DNA from: CAZOVB01 sp964583095
Lineage (GTDB): Bacteria > Planctomycetota > Phycisphaerae > SM23-33
DNA: 64,000 nucleotides
NCBI GenBank assembly: GCA_964583095.1
Contig: CAZOVB010000014.1
Location: 29,732-93,731, forward strand
Reading direction: 5' to 3'
This document shows, in pieces, positions 32,775 through 40,800 of the stretch (position 1 is its first letter; each line of letters begins with the position of its first letter). The translations under genes were made by a program, and so were the position numbers. Below the pieces are notes generated by a model that saw only the letters and a list, made by a program, of their open reading frames with translations, did no database searches and was not told where the DNA came from.

Positions 32775-33812
32775 TCAGTCTACCAGAATGTGGTACAGAT
32801 CCTCCTGGTGGGAGAGGATCCAGTCCACCTTGCGACGGATCATCTGGAGGAAGCCGAACCCGTCGAATCGGCCAAACGAGCCGGTGGCGGCGATGGGCAG
32901 CACGGCCTCGGCGATCATGGCCTCGCACATCAGGTACCCCACGGCCCGCAGTTCAGCCTTGGAGACCACGCTGACCGAGTCGTAGCCTCGCATGAAGCGT
33001 TTGAACCTGGCTTCATCGAGGTATTCCGGCCAGGTGGCGGGATCCTTGCTGCCTCCCAGAATGGAGAACTGCAGGGCCCCGTTGGCAAAGTCGATCACGC
33101 GCTGCTGGCGGCGGGCGGCGTCGTAGTCGATCACCGCCACCACGCGCTTGTTCTGGAAGAGCATGTTCCCCGGATGCCAGTCCCCGTGGACAATCTGCTG
33201 CTGCCAGTCATCCAGCCCCAGCTCGTTGACCTTTTCGGCGCAGTGGCGGTAGGCTTCCTCCACCCGGCTGACCGTGCTGTTGAGGGTATCGCTGTCCGGA
33301 CGTGTCTCCAACGGCAACGAGCCGACCGTGTTGCGAACCGCCTGGTGGATGGCCTTGGCGTCGTGATAACTTCCCGTCGGAGGGTTGTACTCGCACTGGA
33401 AGTCCTGGAGGAGCTTGTGGTAAAGCCCGAGGCTCTGGCCGGAGTAAAAGGTCGAATCCAGGCTGCCACGGTACGGCTCGCCGGGGATGTACTCGAACAA
33501 CTCGTAGATGTTGTCCTCGTGGATCAGCATCGAGTTGTTCTCCTCCTTCGTGCCGATCAGGTGCGGCAAGGGGAAATTCTGGGCCGCAAGCATCAGTTGG
33601 ATCCGATGCGTGAAACCTACCCGGGGCAGGTCCTCTTTGCCCTTGGCACGACGCTTGAGAAGGTATTCTCCGCTCTGGGCCTCGATGATGATCTTCGGAC
33701 TCCGTCGGCTGCCCTTGGGGAAGTCCGTCAATTTCCGGATCGGCCCCAGGTCATAATGACTCAGGCAGATCGCCAGTTCGTCGCGGCCAAATGTCTCTCG
33801 ATCGAGACTCAT
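32775..33812 (-). CDS. Aminoglycoside-phosphotransferase-like kinase (APH fold)
   Basis: This 345-residue protein has a protein-kinase-like fold of the APH/homoserine kinase II group. Visible are an N-lobe with the ATP-anchoring lysine in EYLLKRRAKGKE, the hinge NIYELFEYIPGEPY, the catalytic loop IVHGDWHPGNMLF (HxDxxxxN) and the metal-binding VIDYDAARRQQR. The natural substrate is unknown; such kinases phosphorylate small molecules such as homoserine, choline or sugars. The ATG has AGAGGA about 5 nt upstream. The longer frame (to 34121) overlaps the neighbouring sulfatase gene. It lies 115 bp downstream of that gene in the same direction. Confidence 0.85.
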   Translation of the reverse strand: MSLDRETFGRDELAICLSHYDLGPIRKLTDFPKGSRRSPKIIIEAQSGEYLLKRRAKGKEDLPRVGFTHRIQLMLAAQNFPLPHLIGTKEENNSMLIHEDNIYELFEYIPGEPYRGSLDSTFYSGQSLGLYHKLLQDFQCEYNPPTGSYHDAKAIHQAVRNTVGSLPLETRPDSDTLNSTVSRVEEAYRHCAEKVNELGLDDWQQQIVHGDWHPGNMLFQNKRVVAVIDYDAARRQQRVIDFANGALQFSILGGSKDPATWPEYLDEARFKRFMRGYDSVSVVSKAELRAVGYLMCEAMIAEAVLPIAATGSFGRFDGFGFLQMIRRKVDWILSHQEDLYHILVD

Positions 33813-33927
33813 CTGTTCCTCTTGCGGGGGATAACGTGCAGTTGGGCAGTGTACATCCGGGAATCCGGTGGGCCAAGGCCCAACAATTCGCAAATGGCAG
33901 TCCGGATCTGCCTGCCGGGCATCTGGG

Positions 33928-35238
33928 CTAACGCCCGGAGGGTTGGGCCCATAATTCATAGTCGGCAATTGCCTTACGATAGTAAGGAGAAACCACCGGC
34001 CCCTGGAGAATCGGATCGGCCACCTCTTCCAGCCAGGTCCAGAGCTTTTCTTCCAGGCGGGAGCGGACCTCGGCCTGGGCGGGCTCTTCGGCCAGGTTCC
34101 GGGATTCCAGCGGGTCCTCATGAAGATCGTACAGCTTGGCCAGGGACCTGTCCTGGGTTTCCTGCTTGCTCGTCTCGCCCACCCGGGCGGGGAACTTGGG
34201 CTCGCGCCCGGGGGCGAATTCCCGAATCAACTTGTAGCGATCGGTCCGGACGCACCGCTGCTCGGCCCCGGTCACACTGTGGAGGGTATGCTCACCGAAG
34301 ATCTCCTGGCGAGGCCCCTGCCGTTCGCTCGAGGCGGGCACCGATGCAAAACTCACCCCTTCCAGGTTCTCCGGGGCATCGATGCGCAGCAGGTCCAGCA
34401 GCGTGGGCACCACATCCACGTGGCTCAGCAGCCAATCGCAGCTCCGCCCCCCTCCAATCGCTCCTCCGGGCCAGCGCATCAGAAACGCCACGCCGATCCC
34501 CGCATCGTGCAGCGTGGCTTTGGCCCGGGGGAAGGCGATGCCATGGTCGGTCGTGTAGACCACCAGCGTGTTTTCGGTCATGCCCAGCTGGTCCAGCTTG
34601 TCCAGGACCTCGCCTACGCAGGCATCCATTCGTCGGATGAGCCCCTGGAACTGGGCCAGGTCGGCCCGGGCGGCCTCGTCGTCGACCAGGTAGCCCGGCA
34701 CGTGGACGCCCTTTTCGTAGTCCGGCTCGACCTGGCCGAAGTCGAAGGGCCTGTGCGTCTCGAAAAAGCCCAGTTGCAGGAAGAAGGGCTGATCCTTGCC
34801 CGCCCTTTCTTCCAGGAATCGACAGGCCCCCCGGGCCACCTCGGGCCCGGGCACGTGCTTCCAGTCCTTCATGAACAGGTCCTGCTGATCGAAACACAGG
34901 TCCCGCTGCGGGTCGGTCGTCTCGTGGTAGTGTCCCAGCAGGGCGGTGTGATAGCCTGCCTCGTGGAGCAGGTGGGAAAGATGCTTCTGGCCCGGGTTCA
35001 TTCGCCAGTCCCACACGCCGTGGCAGAGGCCCATCATCCCGTTGCTCTGGGGCCGGCGACCCGTCATCAGGGCGCCCCGGGCGGGAGAGCACAGGGGCGA
35101 AGCGCAGAACATCTGCGTAAACCGGATGCCCTCGCCGGCCAGCTTGTCCAGGTTCGGGCTCTGCACGCTTTCCACGCCGTAGCAGCCCAGATGCCGGCCT
35201 GTATCGTGCGTGGTGATGAAGAGAACGTTGGGACGCAT
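33928..35238 (-). CDS. Formylglycine-dependent sulfatase (second copy, CSPAR type)
   Basis: This 436-residue type I sulfatase has the maturation signature C50-S-P-A-R, N-terminal metal ligands in FITTHDTGRHLGCYG, and a second metal site in VVYTTDHGIAFPRAK. It is short for the family and lacks a signal peptide, so it may act in the cytosol on imported fragments or be exported by another route. It is only distantly like the first sulfatase (11430-13028), so this is not a recent duplication. It has AAGGAG 6 nt before the ATG. The next gene upstream, on the other strand, is nifJ. Confidence 0.9.
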   Translation of the reverse strand: MRPNVLFITTHDTGRHLGCYGVESVQSPNLDKLAGEGIRFTQMFCASPLCSPARGALMTGRRPQSNGMMGLCHGVWDWRMNPGQKHLSHLLHEAGYHTALLGHYHETTDPQRDLCFDQQDLFMKDWKHVPGPEVARGACRFLEERAGKDQPFFLQLGFFETHRPFDFGQVEPDYEKGVHVPGYLVDDEAARADLAQFQGLIRRMDACVGEVLDKLDQLGMTENTLVVYTTDHGIAFPRAKATLHDAGIGVAFLMRWPGGAIGGGRSCDWLLSHVDVVPTLLDLLRIDAPENLEGVSFASVPASSERQGPRQEIFGEHTLHSVTGAEQRCVRTDRYKLIREFAPGREPKFPARVGETSKQETQDRSLAKLYDLHEDPLESRNLAEEPAQAEVRSRLEEKLWTWLEEVADPILQGPVVSPYYRKAIADYELWAQPSGR

Positions 35239-35564
35239 GTGGACTCCTTGTCTGGAAGGGCTCGGAGATTCTCTCCGCGGCTCAGGCCTGATTGTATCGA
35301 TCCACCGCCCCGGAGCAAGGCGTCAGGTCCGCGGCAAATCCAGGCCGATCCCCGCCCGTTCCGAAAGGGCATTGTTCCCGGCGCAATCCACGCGCGCACG
35401 TGATCGAACGTATTATCGGAAATCCGTTGAAATTCCCCTTCTGAATCGTGACAATGGCCCCTTCGATGGTCCGGCGCTTGCGGCGGATCCCCCCTTCGGC
35501 GACTTCCGCCGAATCACTAGACAATCAGCCGACGTTCCAACACCGCCAAAAAGGAAAGGCCAAA
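35239..35564. other. Divergent intergenic region (326 bp) between sulfatase and nifJ
   Basis: No gene is visible. The region should carry promoters for both genes. The best candidate for nifJ is TTGAAA (35427-35432), a 17-nt spacer and GACAAT (35450-35455), giving a leader of about 100 nt. No clear palindrome was found. Confidence 0.4.
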
Positions 35565-38500
35565 ATGTCCAAACGCATGGTAATGATGGACGGCAACGAG
35601 GCCGTCGCTCACGTTGCGTACCGGGTCAACGAGGTCATCGCGATCTACCCCATCACGCCTTCAAGCCCCATGGGAGAACACTCCGACGCCTTCATGGCAC
35701 AGGATGTCCCCAACCTCTGGGACACTGTCCCCCATGTGATCGAAATGCAGAGTGAAGGCGGAGCCGCCGCTGCCGTCCACGGCGCCCTGCAGACCGGTGC
35801 CCTCACCACCACGTTCACTGCAAGCCAGGGATTGCTCCTGATGATCCCGACCATCTACAAGCTTGCCGGGGAACTGACCAGCACCGTCTTCCATGTATCG
35901 GCCCGATCCCTGGCCTGCCAGGCGCTGAGCATCTTCGGCGATCACTCCGACGTGATGGCCACCCGGCAGACCGGTGTCGGACTTCTCTCGTCCAACAGCG
36001 TCCAGGAAGCCATGGATATGGCCCTGATCTCCTCTGCCGCCACCCTCGAAGCCCGCGTGCCCTTCATCCACTTCTTCGACGGCTTCCGCACCAGCCACGA
36101 AGTGTCCAAGATCGAAGAGGTCTCCCAGGAAACCATGCGGGCGATGATCAACGACGATCTGGTCCGCCAGCACCGCAGCCGCGGGCTCAACCCTTCCCGC
36201 CCGGTCGTCCGCGGAACCAGCCAGAACCCCGACGTCTACTTCCAGGCCAGAGAGTCCGTAAACCCCTTCTACGTCACGTGCCCCGAGATCGTGCAAAAGG
36301 CCATGGACCAGTTCGCCGAGCTTACAGGCCGGGCCTATCACCTCTTCGACTACGCCGGAGCCCCCGATGCCGAAAAGGTCATCGTGATGATGGGCTCGGG
36401 CACCGAGACCGCCCACGAAGCCGTCCAGGCCATGGCCGATGCCGGCGAGAAGGTCGGGCTCATCAAGGTCCGCCTCTATCGCCCCTTCGCCGTCGATGCC
36501 TTCCTCAAGGCCATTCCCGAATCCTGCAAAAAGCTCGCCGTCCTGGACCGCCAGAAGGAACCCGGCGCCGCCGGCGAACCGCTCTACCAGGACGTCCTGA
36601 CCGCCGTGGCAGAAGGAAAAGCCGAGGGCAAGCTCAGCGGCGAGGCCCCGGCCGTCACCGGCGGACGCTACGGCCTGAGCAGCAAGGAATTCACCCCCGC
36701 GATGGTCAAGTCGGTCTTCGACAATGCCCAGGCCTCGGCGCCCAAGAACCACTTCACCGTCGGCATCAAGGACGACGTGACCGGCACGAGCCTGGATGTC
36801 GATACCTCCTTCTCGACCGAAAGCGATGACGTGGTCCGGGCCATGTTCTACGGCCTGGGCAGCGACGGAACCGTCGGGGCCAACAAGAACTCCATTAAGA
36901 TCATCGGTGAAGAGACCGACAACTACGCCCAGGGCTACTTCGTCTACGATTCCAAGAAGGCCGGCGCCGTCACCGTCAGCCACCTGCGCTTCGGGCCCCG
37001 TCCCATCCGATCGACCTACCTGATCCGCGAGGCCAACTTCGTCGCCTGCCATCAGTTCGTCTTCCTGGAAAAGTACGACATGCTCGCCTCGGCCATCCAG
37101 GGCGCAACCTTCCTGCTCAACGCCCCCTACCCCGCCGAGGAGGTCTGGGACCAGCTTCCCCAGGAAGTCCAGCAGACGATCATCGACAAGAAGCTCAAGT
37201 TCTACAGCATCAACGCCTATGACGTAGCCGAGAAAACCGGCATGGGTGCCCGCATCAATACCATCATGCAGACCTGCTTCTTCGCCCTTTCAGGCATCCT
37301 GCCCAAGGACGAAGCGATCGACCAGATCAAGAAGGCCATCAAGAAGACCTACGGCAACAAGGGCGAAAAGATCGTCCAGATGAACTACAACGCCGTCGAT
37401 CAGACCCTGGCCAACCTGCATGAAGTCGACGTGCCCGAGAAGACGACGTCCAGCAGAACCCGCCCGTCGATCGTCTCGGACAAGGCGCCCGAGTTTGTCA
37501 AGAACGTCACGGCCAAGATCATGGCCGGGACCGGCGATGAACTTCCCGTCTCGGCCATGCCCGCCGACGGCACCTGGCCGACCGGAACCACCCAGTGGGA
37601 GAAGCGCAACATCGCACTGGAGATCCCCGTCTGGGATCCGGACGTCTGCATCCAGTGCGGCAAGTGCGCCATCGCCTGCCCCCACGCAACGATCCGCATG
37701 AAGGTCTACGACCCGGCCCAGTTGGAAAAGGCCCCCGAGACTTTCAAGTCCACCGACGCGCGGGGCAAGGAATTCGAGGGCATGAAGTTCACCCTCCAGG
37801 TCGCCCCCGAAGACTGCACCGGATGCGGGGCCTGCGTCAACGCCTGCCCGGCCAAGAACAAGCTCGAGCCGGCCAAGAAGGCTATCAACCTCCAGGACCA
37901 GATGCCCCTGCGCCTGCCCGAGCGGGAGAACTACGACTTCTTCCTGAGCCTGCCCGAGTACGACCGGACAAAGCTCAAGGTCAACACCGTCAAGGGCTCC
38001 CAGCTTCTTAAGCCGCTCTTCGAGTACTCCGGCGCCTGTGCAGGCTGCGGTGAGACGCCTTATGTCAAGCTGCTCAGCCAGCTCTTCGGCGACCGGGCGA
38101 TCATCGGCAACGCCACCGGATGCTCAAGCATCTACGGCGGAAACCTGCCAACCACTCCCTACACCGTCAATGCCGACGGACACGGGCCGGCCTGGAACAA
38201 CTCCCTCTTCGAAGATGCAGCGGAGTTCTCCTACGGCTTCCGCCTGACCGTCGACAAGCAGAGCGAGTACGCCTGCGAACTGCTGAGCAAGCTCAAGGGC
38301 CAGGTCGGCCAAGACCTCGCCCAGGCCATGCTCGAAAACCCCCAGAAGAGCGAAGCCGACCTCGCCCAGCAACGCCAGAACCTTGCCAAGCTCCGAAGCA
38401 AGCTCGAAGGCATCGATTCTTCCGAGGCCAAGGAACTGCTCAACGTCTCCGACGCCCTGCTGCGTCGCAGCGTCTGGGCCCTGGGCGGTGACGGATGGGC

Positions 38501-39122
38501 CTACGACATCGGCTACGGCGGGCTCGACCACGTCCTGGCCAGCGGCAAGAATATCAACGTCCTGGTCCTGGACACCCAGGTCTACTCCAACACCGGCGGA
38601 CAGTGCTCCAAGGCTACCTCGCGGGCCGCGGTGGCCAAATTCGCCGCCGGCGGAAAACCGGTGCCCAAGAAGGACCTCGGCGCCATCGCCATGAGCTACG
38701 GCACCATCTACGTCGCACAGATCGCCATGGGCGCCAACGACAACCAGGCCGTCAAGGCCCTGGTCGAGGCAGAGTCCTACGACGGGCCCAGCCTCGTGAT
38801 GGCCTACAGCCACTGCATCGCCCACGGCATCAACATGACCCTGGGCTTCGACCAGCAGAAAAAGGCCGTAGACTCGGGCTTCTGGCCCCTCTACCGCTAC
38901 GACCCCCGTCTGGTCGAAGAAGGCAAGAACCCGCTGCAGTTGGACAGCAAGGACCCCTCGATCCCCTTCGAGGATTACGCCTACGGCGAGACGCGCTTCA
39001 AGATGCTCACCAAGAGCAAACCCGAAGACGCCAAGAGGCTCGCAGCCCTGGCCCAGATGGACATCAAGTCCCGATGGAACTGGTTCAAGCAGATGGCCCG
39101 GATGGACTACGCAACGACCTGA
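35565..39122 (+). CDS. nifJ: Pyruvate:ferredoxin (flavodoxin) oxidoreductase, single chain
   Basis: This 1185-residue homodimeric-type PFOR oxidises pyruvate with CoA to acetyl-CoA and CO2, passing electrons to ferredoxin or flavodoxin. The order is as in known enzymes: an N-terminal pyruvate-binding domain (AIYPITPSSPMGEHSD), a central CoA/dimer part, and a ferredoxin insert with two cluster motifs (CIQCGKCAIACPH and CTGCGACVNACPA). The C-terminal thiamine-diphosphate domain has CAGCGETPY, GNATGCSSIYGG and GDGWAYDIGYGG. The start at 35565 has AAGGAAAGG upstream. The enzyme is oxygen-sensitive, which supports an anaerobic lifestyle. It is monocistronic and ends in a strong terminator. Confidence 0.97.
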   Translation: MSKRMVMMDGNEAVAHVAYRVNEVIAIYPITPSSPMGEHSDAFMAQDVPNLWDTVPHVIEMQSEGGAAAAVHGALQTGALTTTFTASQGLLLMIPTIYKLAGELTSTVFHVSARSLACQALSIFGDHSDVMATRQTGVGLLSSNSVQEAMDMALISSAATLEARVPFIHFFDGFRTSHEVSKIEEVSQETMRAMINDDLVRQHRSRGLNPSRPVVRGTSQNPDVYFQARESVNPFYVTCPEIVQKAMDQFAELTGRAYHLFDYAGAPDAEKVIVMMGSGTETAHEAVQAMADAGEKVGLIKVRLYRPFAVDAFLKAIPESCKKLAVLDRQKEPGAAGEPLYQDVLTAVAEGKAEGKLSGEAPAVTGGRYGLSSKEFTPAMVKSVFDNAQASAPKNHFTVGIKDDVTGTSLDVDTSFSTESDDVVRAMFYGLGSDGTVGANKNSIKIIGEETDNYAQGYFVYDSKKAGAVTVSHLRFGPRPIRSTYLIREANFVACHQFVFLEKYDMLASAIQGATFLLNAPYPAEEVWDQLPQEVQQTIIDKKLKFYSINAYDVAEKTGMGARINTIMQTCFFALSGILPKDEAIDQIKKAIKKTYGNKGEKIVQMNYNAVDQTLANLHEVDVPEKTTSSRTRPSIVSDKAPEFVKNVTAKIMAGTGDELPVSAMPADGTWPTGTTQWEKRNIALEIPVWDPDVCIQCGKCAIACPHATIRMKVYDPAQLEKAPETFKSTDARGKEFEGMKFTLQVAPEDCTGCGACVNACPAKNKLEPAKKAINLQDQMPLRLPERENYDFFLSLPEYDRTKLKVNTVKGSQLLKPLFEYSGACAGCGETPYVKLLSQLFGDRAIIGNATGCSSIYGGNLPTTPYTVNADGHGPAWNNSLFEDAAEFSYGFRLTVDKQSEYACELLSKLKGQVGQDLAQAMLENPQKSEADLAQQRQNLAKLRSKLEGIDSSEAKELLNVSDALLRRSVWALGGDGWAYDIGYGGLDHVLASGKNINVLVLDTQVYSNTGGQCSKATSRAAVAKFAAGGKPVPKKDLGAIAMSYGTIYVAQIAMGANDNQAVKALVEAESYDGPSLVMAYSHCIAHGINMTLGFDQQKKAVDSGFWPLYRYDPRLVEEGKNPLQLDSKDPSIPFEDYAYGETRFKMLTKSKPEDAKRLAALAQMDIKSRWNWFKQMARMDYATT

Positions 39123-39151
39123 AACTCGCGGCGTAAGGCCTGACCGCCACA

Positions 39152-39187
39152 AAGCGGGTCGATCCTCCCCCGGATCGGCCCGCTTTT
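39152..39187 (+). terminator. Rho-independent terminator of nifJ
   Basis: AAGCGGG-T-CGATCC (39152-39165) pairs with GGATCG-G-CCCGCTT (39172-39185) around a 6-nt loop and is followed by T residues. It ends just before the stop of the convergent winged-helix gene. Confidence 0.9.
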
Positions 39188-39188
39188 C

Positions 39189-39953
39189 TTATGCGCCCTC
39201 TGCAAGGGCATTTGCGAGACCATATTCTCCAAAGAATATATCTTTGCTCCCAGGATGAATCTCCAGAGCTTTGCCTCGGCGCCTGCGGGTGATGAATCCA
39301 CAAAGCTCCAGGTGCTCCAGGGCGTCGCGCAAAGACGCACGGCTTGCACCGCACGCCCGCGCCAGGGCAAGCTCATTGCGCCGGGCAGCAGAATCCTCCT
39401 CCAGCGTTACCAGGACCGTGGCAGCCAGCGATCCGCCAAAGATCGCGCGAAGCCTGAGCGTTGGGTTCTCCTGCATGATCCACCCCCCGGGACGAAGCGC
39501 GTCGTCATAGAGTCGAATGGACGGCGCCTGCAACCCCCACCGCAAAGCGTTCGAATCGCTCTGTTCCCTGGCGATGCGTTCCAGGCGGAGATTGCCGCGA
39601 TACGCTTCGAACAGAGGTCGGGCAGAGGCCAGGGCCTGACAGTTCTTGATGGCCACGTTGTAGTGATCCACTTTCCCAGCACTGCCGGCCTGGCTGAGCA
39701 CGTACCCGAGTAAGGCCTTGGACGCCGTCCGTTCGTGCCGGCCAATCATCACAGCAAGCCGATGCCTGCACACCAGCCGGTAGTAGCGAATCAGCCAGGA
39801 AATCATCATCGAGCAAAGCCGAGCCGAAGCAGGAATCACCTCGGCACTGCGCAGTATCAAGCGCTCGATGTCGGGGGTTCGACCCGCAGGCTTGACCGCG
39901 AACATCGCTCCCAACCGCGCCCACGAAGCCTGGATGTCCTCAACTTCCATCAT
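39189..39953 (-). CDS. Winged-helix protein partnered with a nucleotidyltransferase (putative toxin-antitoxin component)
   Basis: This is a 254-residue protein of unrecognised family. The last about 90 residues hold a likely winged helix (AIFGGSLAATVLVTLEEDSAARRNELALARACGASRASLRDALEHLELCGFITRRRRGKALEI). The N-terminal two thirds is helical and contains a basic, hydrophobic stretch (LIRYYRLVCRHRLAVMIGRHER). It overlaps the end of the nucleotidyltransferase gene by 14 bp if started at the ATG at 39953; a GTG at 39974 is also possible. DNA binding, and so autoregulation through the palindrome upstream of the operon, is inferred. A type IV-like toxin-antitoxin role is suggested by the organisation, not by homology that I can see. 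Confidence 0.6.
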   Translation of the reverse strand: MMEVEDIQASWARLGAMFAVKPAGRTPDIERLILRSAEVIPASARLCSMMISWLIRYYRLVCRHRLAVMIGRHERTASKALLGYVLSQAGSAGKVDHYNVAIKNCQALASARPLFEAYRGNLRLERIAREQSDSNALRWGLQAPSIRLYDDALRPGGWIMQENPTLRLRAIFGGSLAATVLVTLEEDSAARRNELALARACGASRASLRDALEHLELCGFITRRRRGKALEIHPGSKDIFFGEYGLANALAEGA

Positions 39954-40491
39954 CGGCAGACTCTTCAAAAGCACGCAGAAGTTTGAGGCCGCTTTCCACC
40001 TGGTCTAGATTGGCCCGGCGCGACGGAACTCGGAGCATGTTCAGATAGGTTCGAGCGAAGGCCAACTCATCGGGATCAGGAGCCATGGCCGCTATGTCCT
40101 CGACATCCCGCGGATGTCCCGCAAAGAACTTCATAGCGATCAAGTCTTTCCGGGAAATGCTGGAGAAGATCAGCCTTCCGCGTCTTGAGATCTCCACCTT
40201 CCGGCTTTGCCATCCGTCAGGCAATACATCAAGTTCTGCGACATCATCGTTAAGCCAGTTGATCGGCAGGTCTTCCTCTTGGGCCAGCTGCTGGGCTGCC
40301 TTCTCGACCGAAGGGTAAAGGTTCCAGGGAATACAACGAATCACATCGCAATCCATGGTTATCCGATCCGGGGAAAGCTGCCCGCTCAGCATACCAGCCG
40401 CTCCACCAACGAGAACGATCTCCACGTCCTCATCGAGTTGCAGCATGTCACCCAACTTGCAAAGCCAGTGGTAGATCTGACTGGTTTCCAT
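39940..40491 (-). CDS. MNT-type nucleotidyltransferase (DUF6036-like)
   Basis: This 183-residue protein has a minimal nucleotidyltransferase core: VEIVLVGGAAGMLSG (the GG helix) followed by the metal-binding DxD in RITMDCDVIR, with later conserved RLIFSSISRKDLIAMKFFAGHPRDVEDIA. The last segment resembles the C-terminal part of DUF6036/AbiEii-like proteins. Such enzymes can modify tRNA or protein and act as toxins or antitoxins. The start at 40491 is chosen because a promoter -10 box ends 6 nt before it. An alternative ATG at 40515 would lie inside the promoter and palindrome. It is the first gene of a two-gene operon with the winged-helix protein. Confidence 0.75.
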   Translation of the reverse strand: METSQIYHWLCKLGDMLQLDEDVEIVLVGGAAGMLSGQLSPDRITMDCDVIRCIPWNLYPSVEKAAQQLAQEEDLPINWLNDDVAELDVLPDGWQSRKVEISRRGRLIFSSISRKDLIAMKFFAGHPRDVEDIAAMAPDPDELAFARTYLNMLRVPSRRANLDQVESGLKLLRAFEESADDGS

Positions 40492-40497
40492 ACTGAT

Positions 40498-40525
40498 ATT
40501 GTATGGTTTTTCCATACATTAACAA
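40498..40525 (-). promoter_or_regulatory. Promoter of the nucleotidyltransferase/winged-helix operon
   Basis: On the minus strand: TTGTTA (40525-40520), a 16-nt spacer and TACAAT (40503-40498). The -10 box ends 6 nt before the ATG at 40491, so the transcript is predicted to be leaderless. The spacer is filled by a perfect palindrome. Confidence 0.6.
40500..40518. promoter_or_regulatory. Perfect 19-bp palindrome, probable autoregulatory operator
   Basis: TGTATGGTTTTTCCATACA has perfect 7-bp arms around a 5-nt T-tract. It lies between and over the -35 and -10 boxes of the nucleotidyltransferase operon, where a bound repressor would block RNA polymerase. A partial copy (CCATAC) recurs at about 40488-40493. 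Confidence 0.7.
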
Positions 40526-40540
40526 GCTTATTATGCTCAG

Positions 40541-40723
40541 TTACTCCTCTGCTCCGAACCGCACCGACTCGGCCTGTTGCTTCTGCCGATCCGGCGGAGG
40601 ATCTTCTCGGCTGGAGAAGATCGACGAGACTCCCACGACCCCTGCGATCCCCGCACCCGCCACGACCACAGCCACCAGCGCCCCGCGCAGAAATACCTTC
40701 GCCCTGTTCCAGTTCTCGATCAT
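40541..40723 (-). CDS. Small single-pass membrane protein of unknown function
   Basis: This is a 60-residue protein that I do not recognise. A short polar N-terminus (MIENWNRAKVFLRG) is followed by one glycine-rich transmembrane helix (ALVAVVVAGAGIAGVVGV) and a polar, charged tail (SREDPPPDRQKQQAESVRFGAEE). It is considered real because AAAGGA lies 5 nt before the ATG. It also follows the VIT-VWA gene by 77 bp in the same direction, so it may be co-transcribed. It could be an accessory anchor for that protein. Confidence 0.5.
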   Translation of the reverse strand: MIENWNRAKVFLRGALVAVVVAGAGIAGVVGVSSIFSSREDPPPDRQKQQAESVRFGAEE

Positions 40724-40800
40724 CTCAATCCTTTCGCGCACGCCCTTCTCGATTGCCTCTCCCGATCGACGGGGCCTGCTGTTTCCTCGTTGTCTGCCTG

